The notes: generated by a model from the sequence alone, not told the origin. 64,000 bases of DNA from Varroa destructor (GCF_002443255.2 NW_019211454.1:30169061-30233060), one strand, 5' to 3'; shown: positions 40,340 through 53,360, numbered from the stretch's first letter. Numbers and translations are program-made.

Positions 40340-41426
40340 CACACGTAGGCTTCTAGAGATATTCACGGACAATGTGTACGACAAATGTTCACTCTACTAC
40401 GATCCGTATCAGCAGGACTTAATTAATAATCATCTTATGCTATATAAATAAACTATCAAACTAGCGTGATTTCCTATTATAAATCCTGAAACGTACATGT
40501 GCCCCAGTGCGTTTCGTACCTTACGTCCGATACTTAAACCGTTAGGCGATGCTTCTAATTACATTATTATTAAACTTATTCAGTCAATTTCTTCTAATGC
40601 ATTATAAAATTACGAAGGACTAGCGGACTATGAGATACTAGATGTCTAACTCGAACCCGGACATGGTTTGCGGGTGTCCGCAAAACTGCTAATAAGTAAT
40701 ATAAACGTGAGGACGGTCACCGCTGTTGTTTGGACTTCTACGGAAAACTGCGATAGGCCGGCTAGCTAGCTTGGTCGGGCGGAAGGATAGTACACGACCC
40801 GTCGTACATCAATGCGTTTGTTTGTCATGACATCCTTACTCGTGATACACGCGATCCGCCTCTCTTCGCTACTGACTATGGCGAGCTGCCATCGTATTGG
40901 TCGGTGTTTTCTAATCTCAATGTTTAGCCATAACATTGCTTGTTAGGTTCCCTCAATATATCGCTTAGCTGATAGATAGGATGCTGTCCGACGTTATGGG
41001 CTGCATTCAATGGCGCAGAGTGACCGCTACGACGTCACCACCATAAGCCAATACTGTCAGGCCCGAAGATCATTGTGGCCATTCTGCGCCATGGGCTCCC
41101 TTCACGTTATTCTCCGTCTACACGCCCATTATAGAAGGATAAAATGTCTTGTATTTTCCGCTATCACAATGTGACTATACAAACGGGGAAGAATTACATC
41201 CATTGAGCTATAGTTGGTATTCTTGTAGCCGTTCCTTGGTGCCAATGATGGCGGTCCCCGTTGTGGTATTAATCAAAGCCATAAATTTAAGATTTGACAT
41301 ATACGATGTCAGCAACAACGTCAATCGAACAACTAACGATAAGCAACCTCGCGGGCTGATTTAAATTTGCCTCGGTGGGCGGGATGCTTTGGTGAGGCCT
41401 GACCGAGTCGGAAGGTGGTCCTAGGA

Positions 41427-41471
41427 AGGAACTGATGTTGAGGGAGAGAAACCCCCATCCCATCAGTTCCT
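41427..41471. repeat. Stem-loop with 11-bp perfect arms
   Basis: AGGAACTGATG (41427-41437) is the exact reverse complement of CATCAGTTCCT (41461-41471). The 23-base interior has GAGGG opposite CCCCC, which can extend the stem with mismatches. The right-arm core CCATCAGTTC occurs again at 41661-41670 and 41881-41890. Confidence 0.85.
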
Positions 41472-43934
41472 CTTGTCTTTGTCTGTCAGAGGAAGGGAGC
41501 AGTAGAGGTATAGAGTGATAGCCCCCGAAGAGTTCGGCATAGAAGACACGTCAGGCGTACCCTACCCCCACTTTTGACGTACCCCATGTAATTGTTGAAT
41601 CGTTGTGTGAGCTTTCCGAGAGTCAAAGGCAATTCGTTTTCGGATCAACTGTATGTCCGTCCATCAGTTCGATAATGGGGCCAGACCATCAGCTGCCAAT
41701 TGAAGTTCGTCTATAGGCACTCACTCTTTCTTCGGCACTGCATTCCCCGAAGACTTTATTAGGGGTCTGACTCAGCATGAGACGAAGTATGGAATATACA
41801 GCGATTTTTATGCGTATGCAGTCAGAAAAAAAATTCTGCTCAATAACAATGTTTCAGAAAAAAAGATTCGGTTTAATCACCCATCAGTTCGTCCGTCGTA
41901 AATCGGTTCGTCTTTTACATTATTTGGCCCTGTTGATGATGGTAAATTTTGTCTGGAAGGATGACTAGATTTGGAAAGCAAGCCCCATTTTTGAGGCGTA
42001 TTTATTTAGTGACTTCTATAAGATTATTACTGAATTGCGTATAATTAGAATAATCAGTGGGCGGCAATACCTTAAACTTGACAACTTATAAACTCTGAAA
42101 ATAAATGAATGCAAGTCCAAATAATACTAATCTTATTGAACTTTGCTTTATTGACCTACATGTTGCGTGTATATGAGCGTCGAACCAAAATTGTCCATAA
42201 TTTAAAGCAACTGACTTCTTTCAGTTAAACAGGAATCACAAGTTTTCCTTATATTTCTATAGCTGTAATTGGTTTTTGACGGACTGTTTTTTTTTTCTAA
42301 GTGACACGCAGTCTATCGCTTCAAGTACTGCGCAGAATGTTACACGAAGCTTAAATTATCTGGTGGACATTTTTAATCCAATAGGATTATTGTTAATTCA
42401 AAATATATATTATTATATCGAGCATTGCTTGTATGGCTGTTATATTCCGTCCTGAATAATTTTGTGGCGCGTCACGTTCTCTAGGGGCATCGACTAATTT
42501 ACTTACGCTCGTACCAGTATCGACGTATTGAACGCGGCCCAATTTTACTATATTGTATTAAAAGTATTCTTTTTTTTTTTCGGCCGATTGTTACCTGCCG
42601 CCACTCAGGATGTCGATACTTCACGTGTTGCATAACTCCTTTGGATAATATCAAACTGCCTCAAATGCGTCCGATGGGGATCTACCCACGCACTCGAGAG
42701 TAGACCGGCCACCATTAAGCCTGTTGAACACACAACGACCGTACAAATTCTTCGTATTAAATAGCTGGGTTTATGCCCAGATTTGTCTTCAATAGAAAAG
42801 CCGTTTGTAGGGTCAGTCCATCTAGCCACTTTGACTATATGCAGATAATGTTGGTTGAACAAATGATCTAACATAGTACAGTCTGGGAATCGAGGGGGAT
42901 GACGCTAGCCCTTTGGGTATCACCGCAGCAACAGCCACGATAACAACAACAGCAGAAATATTCCGTAAGCCGTTTTGATATTTCCGGTATTAGATCCCGT
43001 AGGAGTAGATTGCTCCTTCTTCGATTTCTGCAATCTCACCATCTCATTTCTGCCAAATAGTCTACTTTTGGCAAGAGCATTCTCTACTTGTCAGTGCTCC
43101 CCGTGTCGAGGATGCCTCCAATACACGACAGGTGCAGATGGGGTTGTCCGATGAAGCTTCGACGGCTATCATGGACGGTATCATATTCTGTGGTGGTATG
43201 GCACCTATGCACCGACGCACAGGTATTCATGCATTTCGAAGAAATAGATACCGCTTTTTGTGCTGTTATTGCTGTTACATGTAGCGGTTGTTGCTGTTTC
43301 GATCGTTACGGCGGCTGGCGAAAAAAGGGGGCAGGACTAAGGACAAAGGCAATTCCCGGGTAGGTATTGGATGCTGAGGTAAGAGAGTGATGTGGGAGTA
43401 GAGTTTCAAAGCAAAATGATGCATATTTCCCAGTAACGATGCATTTGTCAGTATGCGCAAGTGTGTCTCACTCTCCCTGGAGAGTGCTTTCAAGGATGCG
43501 TTTTTCCGCTGAGGGCATAGTAACTGACGAGCTAGGGGAGGGAGGGGGGATTGAAAGCTCTGGCCATGATTCTCCAACTCTCAGGACACAGCTGATGCAG
43601 GGGTAAGGCAAGAGGCGTACGACTGGCATCGTATGGAAGTTCACTGTCATATCGAACTATTGCTACTCCTGGTGCCGCTATGCTCCCGCCTCGTGTTCGT
43701 GCGGTGGAGGTAAGATCCTCCCGTCATCCCACCGGGCGAAGCACGTTGTTTTGGTACCCGATGAGCCGTACCAGCGCATCAAGCTGACCCCAGAGAGTCG
43801 GATTCAATCTCGGACACTATAGAGCGATAGCTTCTCTCGTGTAATTAGTTCCATAAGGACGAAAACAAAGTAACGCATACAACTCAGTAAGTAAATTGAG
43901 ATATTTGTGTTTCTTATCGGTAATCATTTTACAG

Positions 43935-44362
43935 ACTGAGTCTGGAGAATCGGCTTCAGCAAGCGAAGGATTCACCGTCATCCAGCCGGAGTGCATCTGA
44001 GCCCCCAGCTCTCAATTTGACTAGCTCAGTTCAGAGAGAGCATCCACGAGAATCAAGAGAACGACGCGACAGTGGTAGCAGCTCGGGCCATGACGAAGGA
44101 CCCGAGACAGGCTCCCTTGGAGCCCTCAAGGTCAAGTTGGAGCAACAGGCAATTCTACAGCTACAACAGCAACAGCAGCTTCATCAAAATAACCATAGCG
44201 CGCGGCTTGGAATAGAGACATTAGATAGCCTTTCTGGTGGGGAAAGTAGCGCCTCAACAGGCGGTCAATCTGTTGAAAGCTTGTTGAAGAATATTCAGGC
44301 CCTTCTACGGCTCGCAGCCGACACAGCACGTGAATATGAAAAAAGAACTCTGTTCGAAAAAA
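43935..44362 (+). CDS. dac: dachshund exon 3, start of DACHbox-C
   Basis: This 428-base exon has one spare base, 142 codons and one spare base. The first part is a disordered, charged and serine-rich linker (LSLENRLQQAKDSPSSSRSA, then SVQREHPRESRERRDSGSSS) followed by a short glutamine run (LQLQQQQQLHQNN). From about 44269 it turns into the conserved Dachshund C-terminal box: SVESLLKNIQALLRLAADTA, then REYEKRTLFEK. Vertebrate DACH proteins have closely similar residues here (SVESLLTNIQGLLKVAIDNA and then EKQVQLEK), so recognition is firm. This box is helical and forms the start of the coiled coil used for self-association and partner binding. The acceptor CATTTTACAG and donor GTGAGT are both good. 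The spare A at 44362 plus CT at 47227 makes threonine, reproducing the EKT(E/Q)LK motif of the family exactly at the exon junction. Confidence 0.96.
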
Positions 44363-46661
44363 GTGAGTATTTGCATTCCAGGTAGACAAAAGATCTTCGT
44401 ACGATTGCAATGATGAGCAATAAATTCGAGGCAAAAAAATGATGACGTAATGCAGCTTGCGCCTATACTCTAACTGAATCGTTCTGTAATACAAAAAAAT
44501 TATCTATGCAACTTTAAATAGAGCTATGGATTTCTAGTGCCACGCTCTCTGGCAAAGAATACCTTAGTATGTGCGCAAAGCTTCAGTATCGTCCATTTAC
44601 TTTAGCTCAAGCTCGAGTCGTAAGTCTATGGCCGCACCAGTATCTCTGTCTAAGTCGATTATTACCGAACATATCCAATCTATTCAGCAGCGTACCCTGA
44701 GCCCTTATTCTATTTTTTTGCCCGCCAGCCGGCCGACTCATCTCCAAGCTCGCAACGAATAGTCTTAAACAGGCGTCTGCGGTGGCTATTTGAAATCAAT
44801 TCAATTGTTCGGTACTACGAGCCACTCAGTAGAAGATAGCAGTAGATAACATTTGCATAGTGTCTTCCTCGCCGTTCGTTCTTTTACCCTATCCTATGGG
44901 TCTCCCCTTATTCGACAATCGGCACTTGCCGGAGCCCTCGCTGGCTCCACAAAGCTCGTGTTCTAACCTGGCCGTCGCCGCAGTCGGTATGCCGATCGAG
45001 CGTCAGTTCTACGGCTGCTCATGAGAGAATGTTTCTTTTTCATTGGAAGATTCTACGACGCGCGGACAAGCGCAAGATGCGATGTCGGATGAGTCAGTTT
45101 AGGAGCCAGATAGGGTCCGACGGATGTGGATCTAAGACGAGCTAGAGAACGGTAGGACAGCTGCGAAGCGGAGAAACCCCCTGATCTTAAAATGGCTAGC
45201 GTACTTGGCGCGTTCTTGTGGCGGTCATTTGAATCTACCCAGTGGGTTTTGTTCTTCCTCGAATACAGGGCGGTAATAGTAGTAGACAAGAGAAAACGGG
45301 TGTGGTGGGCATAGAAAAAAGCGGCCGGGGGACCGTGGGGGGCGAGATAAAGAGGAAGAAAAAGTGATTTCTATTTTCGCGGTACAGACAACGAGCGACA
45401 AGACGGATCCGTGTGCGTATGGCTTATCGGCAGACCGCAGAATGGCTAGCGGTTTTACTCGCTGCTAGCGGTGTTGTCAGGTTTCTTTATCGAAAATCGG
45501 TTTTTTCAGTTAGGTGATGTGCAGCTACTGGCCATTGCCCTAGTCCAATTGAAAGCCTAAGAAGAGGAGACCTCTTGCAAATGGCTAGTCAATGGCCGTA
45601 GATTTCTGATGAAGAAAATTAAGCAAGTATGTAATAACAGTGATGAGTGCTTTGGGCTTACCCACTGCGGCCCGGCACAACTCAGTGCTTATATATTGGC
45701 CAAATATTGTTATAAGCAGATAAGTGGGCGGCGGCGTAAGCGCGATCGCTGGGCGTTGTGGTCGACTTTCGGTTCCACTAAAATTCTCTTTTACTCTGGT
45801 TTATAATTTCGTCAGTGTGATCGACAAAAAAACACTGAACACTGAAGTTAGGATTTGCTAGACAAACGTACTAAGGAGATTTAGAACGCGTCCCCCAGCG
45901 ACTGATTAGTAATCGTAGACATCAACTATTGTTTTCATGAAACACTTTTACATGCACACAAATTAAGTGTCATACAAATAAGTTCGGCTGACCAAAAACT
46001 GGCCGCTATCTTGTCTGACGTTATCTCAATGGTGAATTATTGAATTTTTGTACAGTTTCAATAATGGAGGAGATTTTCAAGATTCTCCTGCATATGACAA
46101 ATTTGTCTGACTCGTACTTAACTAAGGATTTTTTGGAAATTTTTTTCTGACATAGTATAATCTCGAAGCTTAAGCTTATATCGACTAAACTTACGCTGAT
46201 GGTTGCCTTAGCCAACAGGGCAAACATACGGGGATGATATTCGTTCTTTTCGCTTAACGTAAAGTACGCAAAAACTTGATTGGCCATAAAGTCCATCTGT
46301 TTGGACATCTGAAGAGGAACGAAAAAGATGTTTTGTCTCAACTTGTGAGAGTCTGTCCGTGTATGTGTGGGTGGGTATGCTGTCAACACCAATGTTTATG
46401 CTGTTCTGTATTCTCGGCAAGCCTAAAGTCCAGTTGGGATCCGTATTTTTTGTGCGCTTGTCCAAGTATAGGTCCGTGATCGGGCCACTGCCATCGTTAC
46501 TACGAGCACCATCTAGGCAGCGCCACCCCCATAGCGCCAGCTGCAAGAGACGGAGAGTTATGGGGTGTGAGGTGTTGTCTTTCCGAAACAGCTTTTCCTT
46601 TATTCTTCCTCGTCGTGGGTCTGTTCATGTGCGGGTGATTGCGAGGGCCGTCTAAGCGTTA

Positions 46662-46745
46662 ATGGAGGACAAGATAACAGTGAACACTGCCGCGGACATT
46701 ATCGTCGTCGGTCTCGTCGTTGTGCTCATCGTTGCACGGAGATAG
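46662..46745 (+). other. Candidate small ORF, 27 codons, membrane-like
   Basis: An ATG at 46662 opens a 27-codon frame ending with TAG. The peptide has a polar N-terminus (MEDKITVNTAAD) and then a run of hydrophobic residues (IIVVGLVVVLIVARR) capped by basic residues, like a single-pass membrane anchor. The repetitive GTCGTCG/GTTGTG composition produces many valines by itself, so chance is a strong alternative. It lies inside a dac intron on the same strand. No homologue is recognised. Confidence 0.12.
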
Positions 46746-46813
46746 ACGCGGCCCGGTGCCGCGCTCAATTAACTGTCTTTCCGACAACACCGCAGCAGCG
46801 GTAAGCATGCTGC

Positions 46814-47215
46814 ATGTACCGCCATTTCGAAGAGCCTCTTAGTGGTTGTGCTGCCGCTGACGCTACGGTTGATGGTTCCAACCGCTTAATGTCGTTCTGC
46901 AGCCCGGAGCAGCAGGCAGTGTTCGACGCCGTCCACTTTGCTCGTCAAGCTCGTGACAATCTCTCAACTCCTTGTTCCCTCCTGGGGGTCGCGGCTGCTG
47001 TCTTACCGACTTGTTATCTGTACATTTCTTCGCTGGCGGCTTTCATGGCCCCATTTTCCATCTGTTTCAACAGCTATACGGAGACAGATATGACTCTCGC
47101 TGTTCACACATGTGCTAATATACATAAAGTCCCAAGCGCTATTCGGCCGTCCTCTGCTGCTTTGGGTTTTTGCCAAATGGTCATATCGATAATACTTACG
47201 TGGCTGTGTTTTTGA
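46814..47215 (+). other. Candidate ORF, 133 codons, in intron just upstream of dac exon 4
   Basis: An ATG-initiated frame (MYRHFEEPLSGCAAADATVD...) ends with TGA only 11 bases before exon 4. It contains a charged segment (SPEQQAVFDAVHFARQARDN) and two hydrophobic stretches (about residues 57-85 and 121-133). Its 3' end is made of the polypyrimidine tract of the exon 4 acceptor, which argues that the hydrophobic end is not selected as protein. No family is recognised. It could be a chance frame in a locally GC-rich block. Confidence 0.12.
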
Positions 47216-47226
47216 TTTTTTTACAG

Positions 47227-47310
47227 CTCAGCTCAAGCTTGAAATCCAAAAAGAAAAGGATTCGAGGGCGCACCTAGAGAAACAACTTGATGAAGCCACA
47301 AGGTTAAGAG
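47227..47310 (+). CDS. dac: dachshund exon 4, DACHbox-C coiled coil
   Basis: This 84-base exon has two spare bases, 27 codons and one spare base. With the preceding spare A it encodes TQLKLEIQKEKDSRAHLEKQ followed by LDEATRLR. It matches the DACH segment TELKMDFLRERELRETLEKQ in spacing and in the positions of K, L, R and E residues, and continues the coiled coil started in exon 3. The acceptor is TTTTTTTACAG and the donor is GTAAGA at 47311. The next exon should start with two bases completing the codon begun by G at 47310 and encode something close to the family's VQKRLKKEKKAKRKLQE. I looked for that on the + strand to the end of the window and did not find it, so the C-terminus is outside. 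Confidence 0.95.
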
Positions 47311-50300
47311 GTAAGAGATGGTTATGTAAACTCGCCGTATACTCGATGTTTTCATTAATTGTATTTGGTTTATTAGTTATATTATGTTTTCTGGTATTGC
47401 GATGCCCCGTATAAAACGAGTGTATACTCTGTTCAACGAAATTCCATAGCGTCTTTTTCGGCCGGACTATACTATAATGCTCTATTTGATATACCGCCAA
47501 GGTTTACCCTCTACCCCATCAACGACTCGTTTTATCGCAATTTCTATTTGCTTAGTTTAGGTTATAACATTTTATCTTACATGGATTGCTAAGATGATTC
47601 CATTGTAGAAGGCTATTTTTGGAGGGATTACTAATGAACGAGGGGATTTCGTTATAAAGCTGAACAAATGAAATTATAGAACAGGCTGATCTATTTAAGT
47701 TATAAAAATGTGTCTTGAATTGTTTTGCCAATGTATACGGGTATTTCATGAATTGTATATTGGACAAAAGCATCAGATTGGTTTTATAAACGTCCACTTT
47801 ATTACGAATATGTGCAAACGAGCTCGTCTATATTGCATAGCCATTATCAGCAGTGTCTAATTCCACAATTACAAAAGTGAACGATCTGATTTTAACTGAC
47901 ACATATATGTACCGAGCCTATCGATTGTTTTCCTAGACCGTGAATCAGACTCTACCGGCCTAATCGCCGGTTGTTATCACTATGACAACTTCAACAAGGC
48001 GTATGTGTGATAGTCTACCACTACTAGTACGGCTTACATCATAGTTTCTCGCTCTCGTCGGTCCTACGCCCCTCCCCCGCCTCCTCTTCTCCCTTCGAGT
48101 TTCGCTGACGGAACTAAACATTGACTCGCGATGATCATCATCGTAGTTCTTACTCGTTTAGAATAAAAACGATGAACTAAAAGCTCAATCTACTGATTTG
48201 GTGAGTCACTTGGTCGCCTTTCACTGAGTTCTACCATTAGCAGCGGCTCTGCCTCAAGGAGGCAAGGAACTGCTCGATCTTTCTGTGAACTCGTATATAA
48301 ATAAAAGCATGTCCGGTCATACCGTATATGAATGGCCAAACATTTTTAGTGAGTCAAGTCTTGGACAGGGGCATATATGCCCGGAGTTCCTATTCTATAG
48401 TATAGAGAAATCGGCGTAGTTGTAGCTAGAGCGATAGCGACGTCTTCCAGTAGCACTGCGGACCCGTTATTCGGTAGCAGCTTTGCCTTGAACGACGGGG
48501 GTACTACTAAGTACGAAGCATAGATTGCTGTTATACAGTCCGCATGTTGCCCCAGCTCAACTGCACTATTTCAAGCCGTAACAACGCTGGCAGCGCAGCT
48601 TCGATTGCTGGTGCTTTTACTTCTGCCTAGTTCCGCGTCGTTTGGTGACTACAGACAGCGGGCGACAGAGTACATGAACCGAGTGTTGAAGGCTGTCGGC
48701 GAAACGATAGGTTAGCAAAAGATTCGCCGGGGACTTTATCTAGTGGGTCAGCAGCGCGGCAAGGGCAGGCAGCTGATGGGCAGGCTGAATTCCTTCTCTT
48801 CTCTAATTGCAGCCGATCCATCATCGTCCACTCTTTCGTGTGTCATGCTGCTCCCGCTGCTGCACGTTCGTCTTCTTTTTCCCCACCTCTGTCCTGCGCC
48901 CCCCATGTTCCTCTTCTTCTCCTTTTTCTCTCCCTGAGCTGATCCAGCAACCTCGAGTTCCTCTTTCTTTTTCGTTGTCCTCGTCGTGGTTTTTTCTGCC
49001 GCCGCTTGACGGATCTGACTGATCTTTCTCTATCTCACTCCTGCTTTGCGAAAGAACGCGTCAGCCTGAATCGCCGTGGCCCCTCACAACGGGGCAACAC
49101 TTCGCTCGACATCGATGTCCGAGCTCGAATGAGCTGTAAAAAGAAAAGGATCCTGATAGTAGTAGTTCTCACTACTGTCGCTAATGTTACCGCAGCCTCT
49201 ACTTGCTCAAAGAACGACATGAACGTACTGGATTCAGGCCGTTAGATACAAAAAATAGTTTCTCTCTTCCTTTATCTTATTCTTAAAAGGTGGAACTCAC
49301 GCGACTTCCGCTCTTGGTCAAACCTTTTTAGGTAGCTTGGCGATGTGTCGCAGAAAAAACGGGTACAGAGGATCAGATGGTTAAAAAACGTTATGGTTCT
49401 TGAGTTAAGTAGAAATTGATCGTTGTGTAATAAAAACGACAAATTGGTACTTTCTGAAACAAGCTAGAAAACTTTACCGGTAGTGAACCGTTTACTATTG
49501 GTAAGCAATTCATCGCTACCTTCTAACACCGTGATAACTGTTTGAAGTAAACAGGCTAAAACATATCAAATGCTACGCGAAGCATACGTTTTGCGAACCG
49601 TACACTGCAACATTTTTAAGTTAAAGCTCCCATTAAAACGATAAGTTGAAGTCGCTTTTCAAAAAAAAATCAGCTGTAATCATGCGTCAGTTGTTTTTAC
49701 TTTATACCTCAAATTAGATAATTATCAGTCAAAAGAACCAATTCGATCACTAAAAAAAGATGGAAGCTCCTTGCAGTGCAAGAATATGGCGTGAACTAGC
49801 ATATTACTATTGCACATCTATTTTAAAACGAATTTTCTATATTCGACGATTCAAGGTAAAGATCTTTTGTCCTACTCGCCCTTACCGTTCCCACCCAGAT
49901 CTTGGCGTCTTTGTTGTAGCGACCGCTCCCCATTTCGCTTGGTTTGTAGAAAGCGCTTGGGAGAAAGGGTAATGGTTGATACGACAAAATCTAGATGGAT
50001 CACTGACAAGATCGCACTAGCCAACCCTAATAATCCTTATGCTTCCATTTCACTGCGTCGCGAAACACAGCGTTCCACTCTTCTTCATCTCGGCCAATGG
50101 TTGTCATTATAGGTTACATCGTTAGCTTCAGCTGATTACATGAATAGAAATTAACCCTTTTTATACACTGTAGCAAAACCTGACCTGAAACCTTGAACCG
50201 GTTAGTTCGAGCTGTTGCACAGAACCTCACACTTACAGAAAAGTAAAGCATACAATTTTACCGATCAACGTTACGCTATAGCTGAATTAAAAAGTCCTCC

Positions 50301-52976
50301 AGAAGCCTCTGACTGAACGTGTTTACTCTTTCGAATTCCGCTTTAACATAAGGAAAACCTGGCTTTTTCCGTGGAGCCGATAAGCCGGCCGGAACCTAGA
50401 CAATCATTTCTAAGCCTTTCAGCCAAAACAGATGGCTTAACACGTCGCGTGTTCCGTCTATGAATTAACGCGTCCGCCTGGGAATTTTTGCATTAAATGC
50501 CTTTCCTCTATATTTAATTATATGCCAGTAACTCCTCTTCCAATGATATCCTGCAAAATTCTTATAAATAACGGTATTGTAGTTATGGGCAGATGAAAGA
50601 CGCCTACAACGCTATGAGCAATCGTCCTAAGCGAGCTGACCAGAGAAGCAAATATCGATCTGGCCAATATTAGTTCACCTATTATTTATTAGATATAGGA
50701 AAAAATAAATGATCACTACTTTGTAATGTTGTAGTAAAAGGATTCAGTAAGTGGATATGCATGTGTCAGGTAAGGTCCAAGTAAAGATTTGCTTTTTTGT
50801 AAACCACCATTTGCCATATGGTCGTAGAGGTTTCTTAGCGGCTCAGTAATCTTGTTTTAACGGATTCTCTTCAGATAATTTTAAGATGTGCTGCCAACTC
50901 GTACGGCAAAATTTATGTGACAATTACTTTAACTGCCTCTGATTTTGTTGTGCCTTCTTTACTTTGTTTCCTGGAAACTGGCACACAATCTTGTGCAGTC
51001 TGAATGTAGCGTTCGACGTCGTCTCAAGAGATACGTTTACGTAGACCTGTTCCATCGGGCAGCATTTGGATCGCTTTTCGAAATAGGCAAGCTTTACGAT
51101 TGTGGAAAGAAGATAGCGCGGGACGAGTGCAAAACGGCCAGGGAAAGCAATCGTCCTTCTGCTAAAACCAATCAGTTGTATTTGTTTGTGAACCTCTTCT
51201 GTCAAAAAGCTTCAAGTAACCCATTTGTGAATGATACGATGAAGGAACACAGTATATTTCGCGCTGAGGAAGTGATGCCTCCTAGAACTCATTCGGAATG
51301 AACAAACAGGCCGTTTAGTTGAACCCGAATCGATTTTAGGTTTATATATAAACAGCAAATTCCATAGGATATTTATCTTCACTGTGTTGTAGCACCAATG
51401 CTGGTACGACAATAAAAACGCTAATACATATTTAGCATTTCAACTGACGTTAAAGCTATGGCGTTACTAAACGTATGTTGGCTATCAAGTCTAACTTGCT
51501 TCACCCGCGTTACAGCATGCACGAGAATCACAGTCCTTGTTGGCTTTCACATTTCTGTCCTGATAGCGTCCTACATGGCTCATTGGTTTCGAAGAAGCAG
51601 GCTTGCTAAGGCGTTCATCATTGTTGCACATCTGCATAACATGATTGTAACATTACGAAGTGAGCGTTACACATCTGCACTATGCTATTAGTGGATAGTA
51701 TAGCTTTGTCGACTTGCTCCAGGTAGGTACATCGAGGTAGTTTTCTTGCATTCGCATGCTCCTATATAGAAGCTCCTACATTTGGACTTTAACATAGACA
51801 CAGCGCGAAATCTCTAGAGACCCCGTGAGCGCAATAGTCTTTCGTCTGATGCCGTCTGCCGCTCAAGTTGTTTTGAATTGAGCGTAGATTCTCAATATGT
51901 GAAGCAGCTATACAACAGGCTCCGTCAAAGCTGTTCTAGTGGTATTGCTTGAATACGCGCTAATCACGTGTTCTTGGCACGATCCATCAAACTCCGCAAC
52001 GGCGAACAGGGCCGCTCATGGGCGAACGCAGCCTCATCTCGAAACACCGCCGACTTCCTTCAGCTTAACAGCCGTCGTTGCAGTGTTAAAGAGCGAAAGA
52101 GAGACGCACCGTCGGGAATTCAACCAGCGTCGAATATGCAATGCATAGCGTCCCCGTTCACTCGCTCGTTATCTTGCTGCAATAACCTGAGCCTAGTTAT
52201 AGAATCATGGAGACTTCCTCCAACTACAAAGCTAGCGATTGTCGCTTTGACATAGCTATATACAAAGATGGCATTATTTTTGTTGTTGTCCTGACACTTT
52301 CATCGAATTAAGCCTCCGTCGAATCTGGACCATCCGCACACGCCTATCGTATGCTCCGTTCGACTCCATGAAGTCTCATACATGAATTACCACAAAGTTT
52401 CAGTCAAACATTAACGACATCACCCAGCCAAACTGATAGGTAAACTGGAATCTTTATAGTCGTTGCACTAGTATAAGACGTGTTGGTTAAAAATCATTAA
52501 ATGAACATATGAACAAATCATATCACAGTTATCTAATCTTTATTATCACCATCATCTGAGTTTTTTTTTTAACATGAATTGTGTTATCAGAAAATCAGTC
52601 GAACTAGCTTTTACTGGAATGCCTCGAGTTGTCTATTCTGCAAGGCCTGAACACGCAGGAAGGCGACCAGCCAGCGAGAGGTCAATCGACGGACCGAAAT
52701 CTGTCGAGGCGGAAAATATATTTATGATTTCAGCTGTCGTAGGGGTTCTGTTGTTCCCCTCATTCACTTCCCCATGTCCTGTGCTAACGGCCGGGGTCTG
52801 GCCACAAGTAGAGTCACCTCTCAAGCAAGCCTAGCCTGATAGTTACATCGTTTCGGTGTTTTTCCTAGGCGGTGGAAGCGCACAAAGTTCCATAGTCTAG
52901 TGTACATCCCCGAACTGCCACACGCTTGGACAGAACAATAGAAGCAAGTTCCGTAAAACTTTCCACTATGTCTCCT

Positions 52977-52990
52977 CCCCCCCCCCCCCC
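52977..52990. repeat. Poly-C run of 14
   Basis: Fourteen C residues following CTCCT. Non-coding homopolymer. Confidence 0.9.
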
Positions 52991-53355
52991 GTCTCCGACT
53001 GGTGCTACTAGACTCATCGTTACAAGTGACAGAAAAGCGGTCAGCAGAGGGAAAACTTACGACTTCGATCAACGCTTGCTAGCCAGGGCCGTGTACTTCA
53101 TTCATTTTCCAGGCAACTCGGCAAATGTACGGTTGGAAGGACCGCATTTGCTGAGTATAGTCGTAACAAATAGGGAAAGAGTTTATATACTGTCGTTGAA
53201 ACTCGCCAGAAGAAAATTATTGCACCACGATAAATCGATCGTTCGCATTTTCAAACGCCTAGCATCGCTTTTGCTTCACGTCAAATTGAATTTCTGGGTC
53301 ACAGTCAACTTGAACGCTCGGCGACAAGCTTGTGGATAATTTATAGAAATTTCCG

Positions 53356-53360
<5 letters not shown>

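Larger units (their letters stand above)
32710..43934 (+). other. dac intron between exons 2 and 3 (11.2 kb)
   Basis: It begins with GTAAGT and ends with CATTTTACAG. Most of it is AT-rich, especially about 39300-40650. No exon is supported. It contains (CTGT)5 at 34053-34072, CAG runs near 38141-38162, the 35-base (GGGCA)7 array at 38704-38738, an AT dinucleotide run at 39314-39336, a 12-base palindrome at 40328-40339, and the stem-loop with repeated CCATCAGTTC motif at 41427-41890. The 176-codon minus-strand frame at 38785-39315 has no recognisable domain and ends in low-complexity alanine; I treat it as chance. Confidence 0.85.
44363..47226 (+). other. dac intron between exons 3 and 4 (2.9 kb)
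   Basis: It begins with GTGAGT and ends with TTTTTTTACAG, a strong acceptor. The 5' half has little structure. About 45000-45400 and 46500-47000 are more GC-rich and contain CpG. Two open frames with ATG starts lie close to exon 4: a 27-codon hydrophobic one at 46662-46745 and a 133-codon one at 46814-47215. They are listed separately. A donor-like GTAAGC at 46801 has no convincing partner acceptor. Confidence 0.85.
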
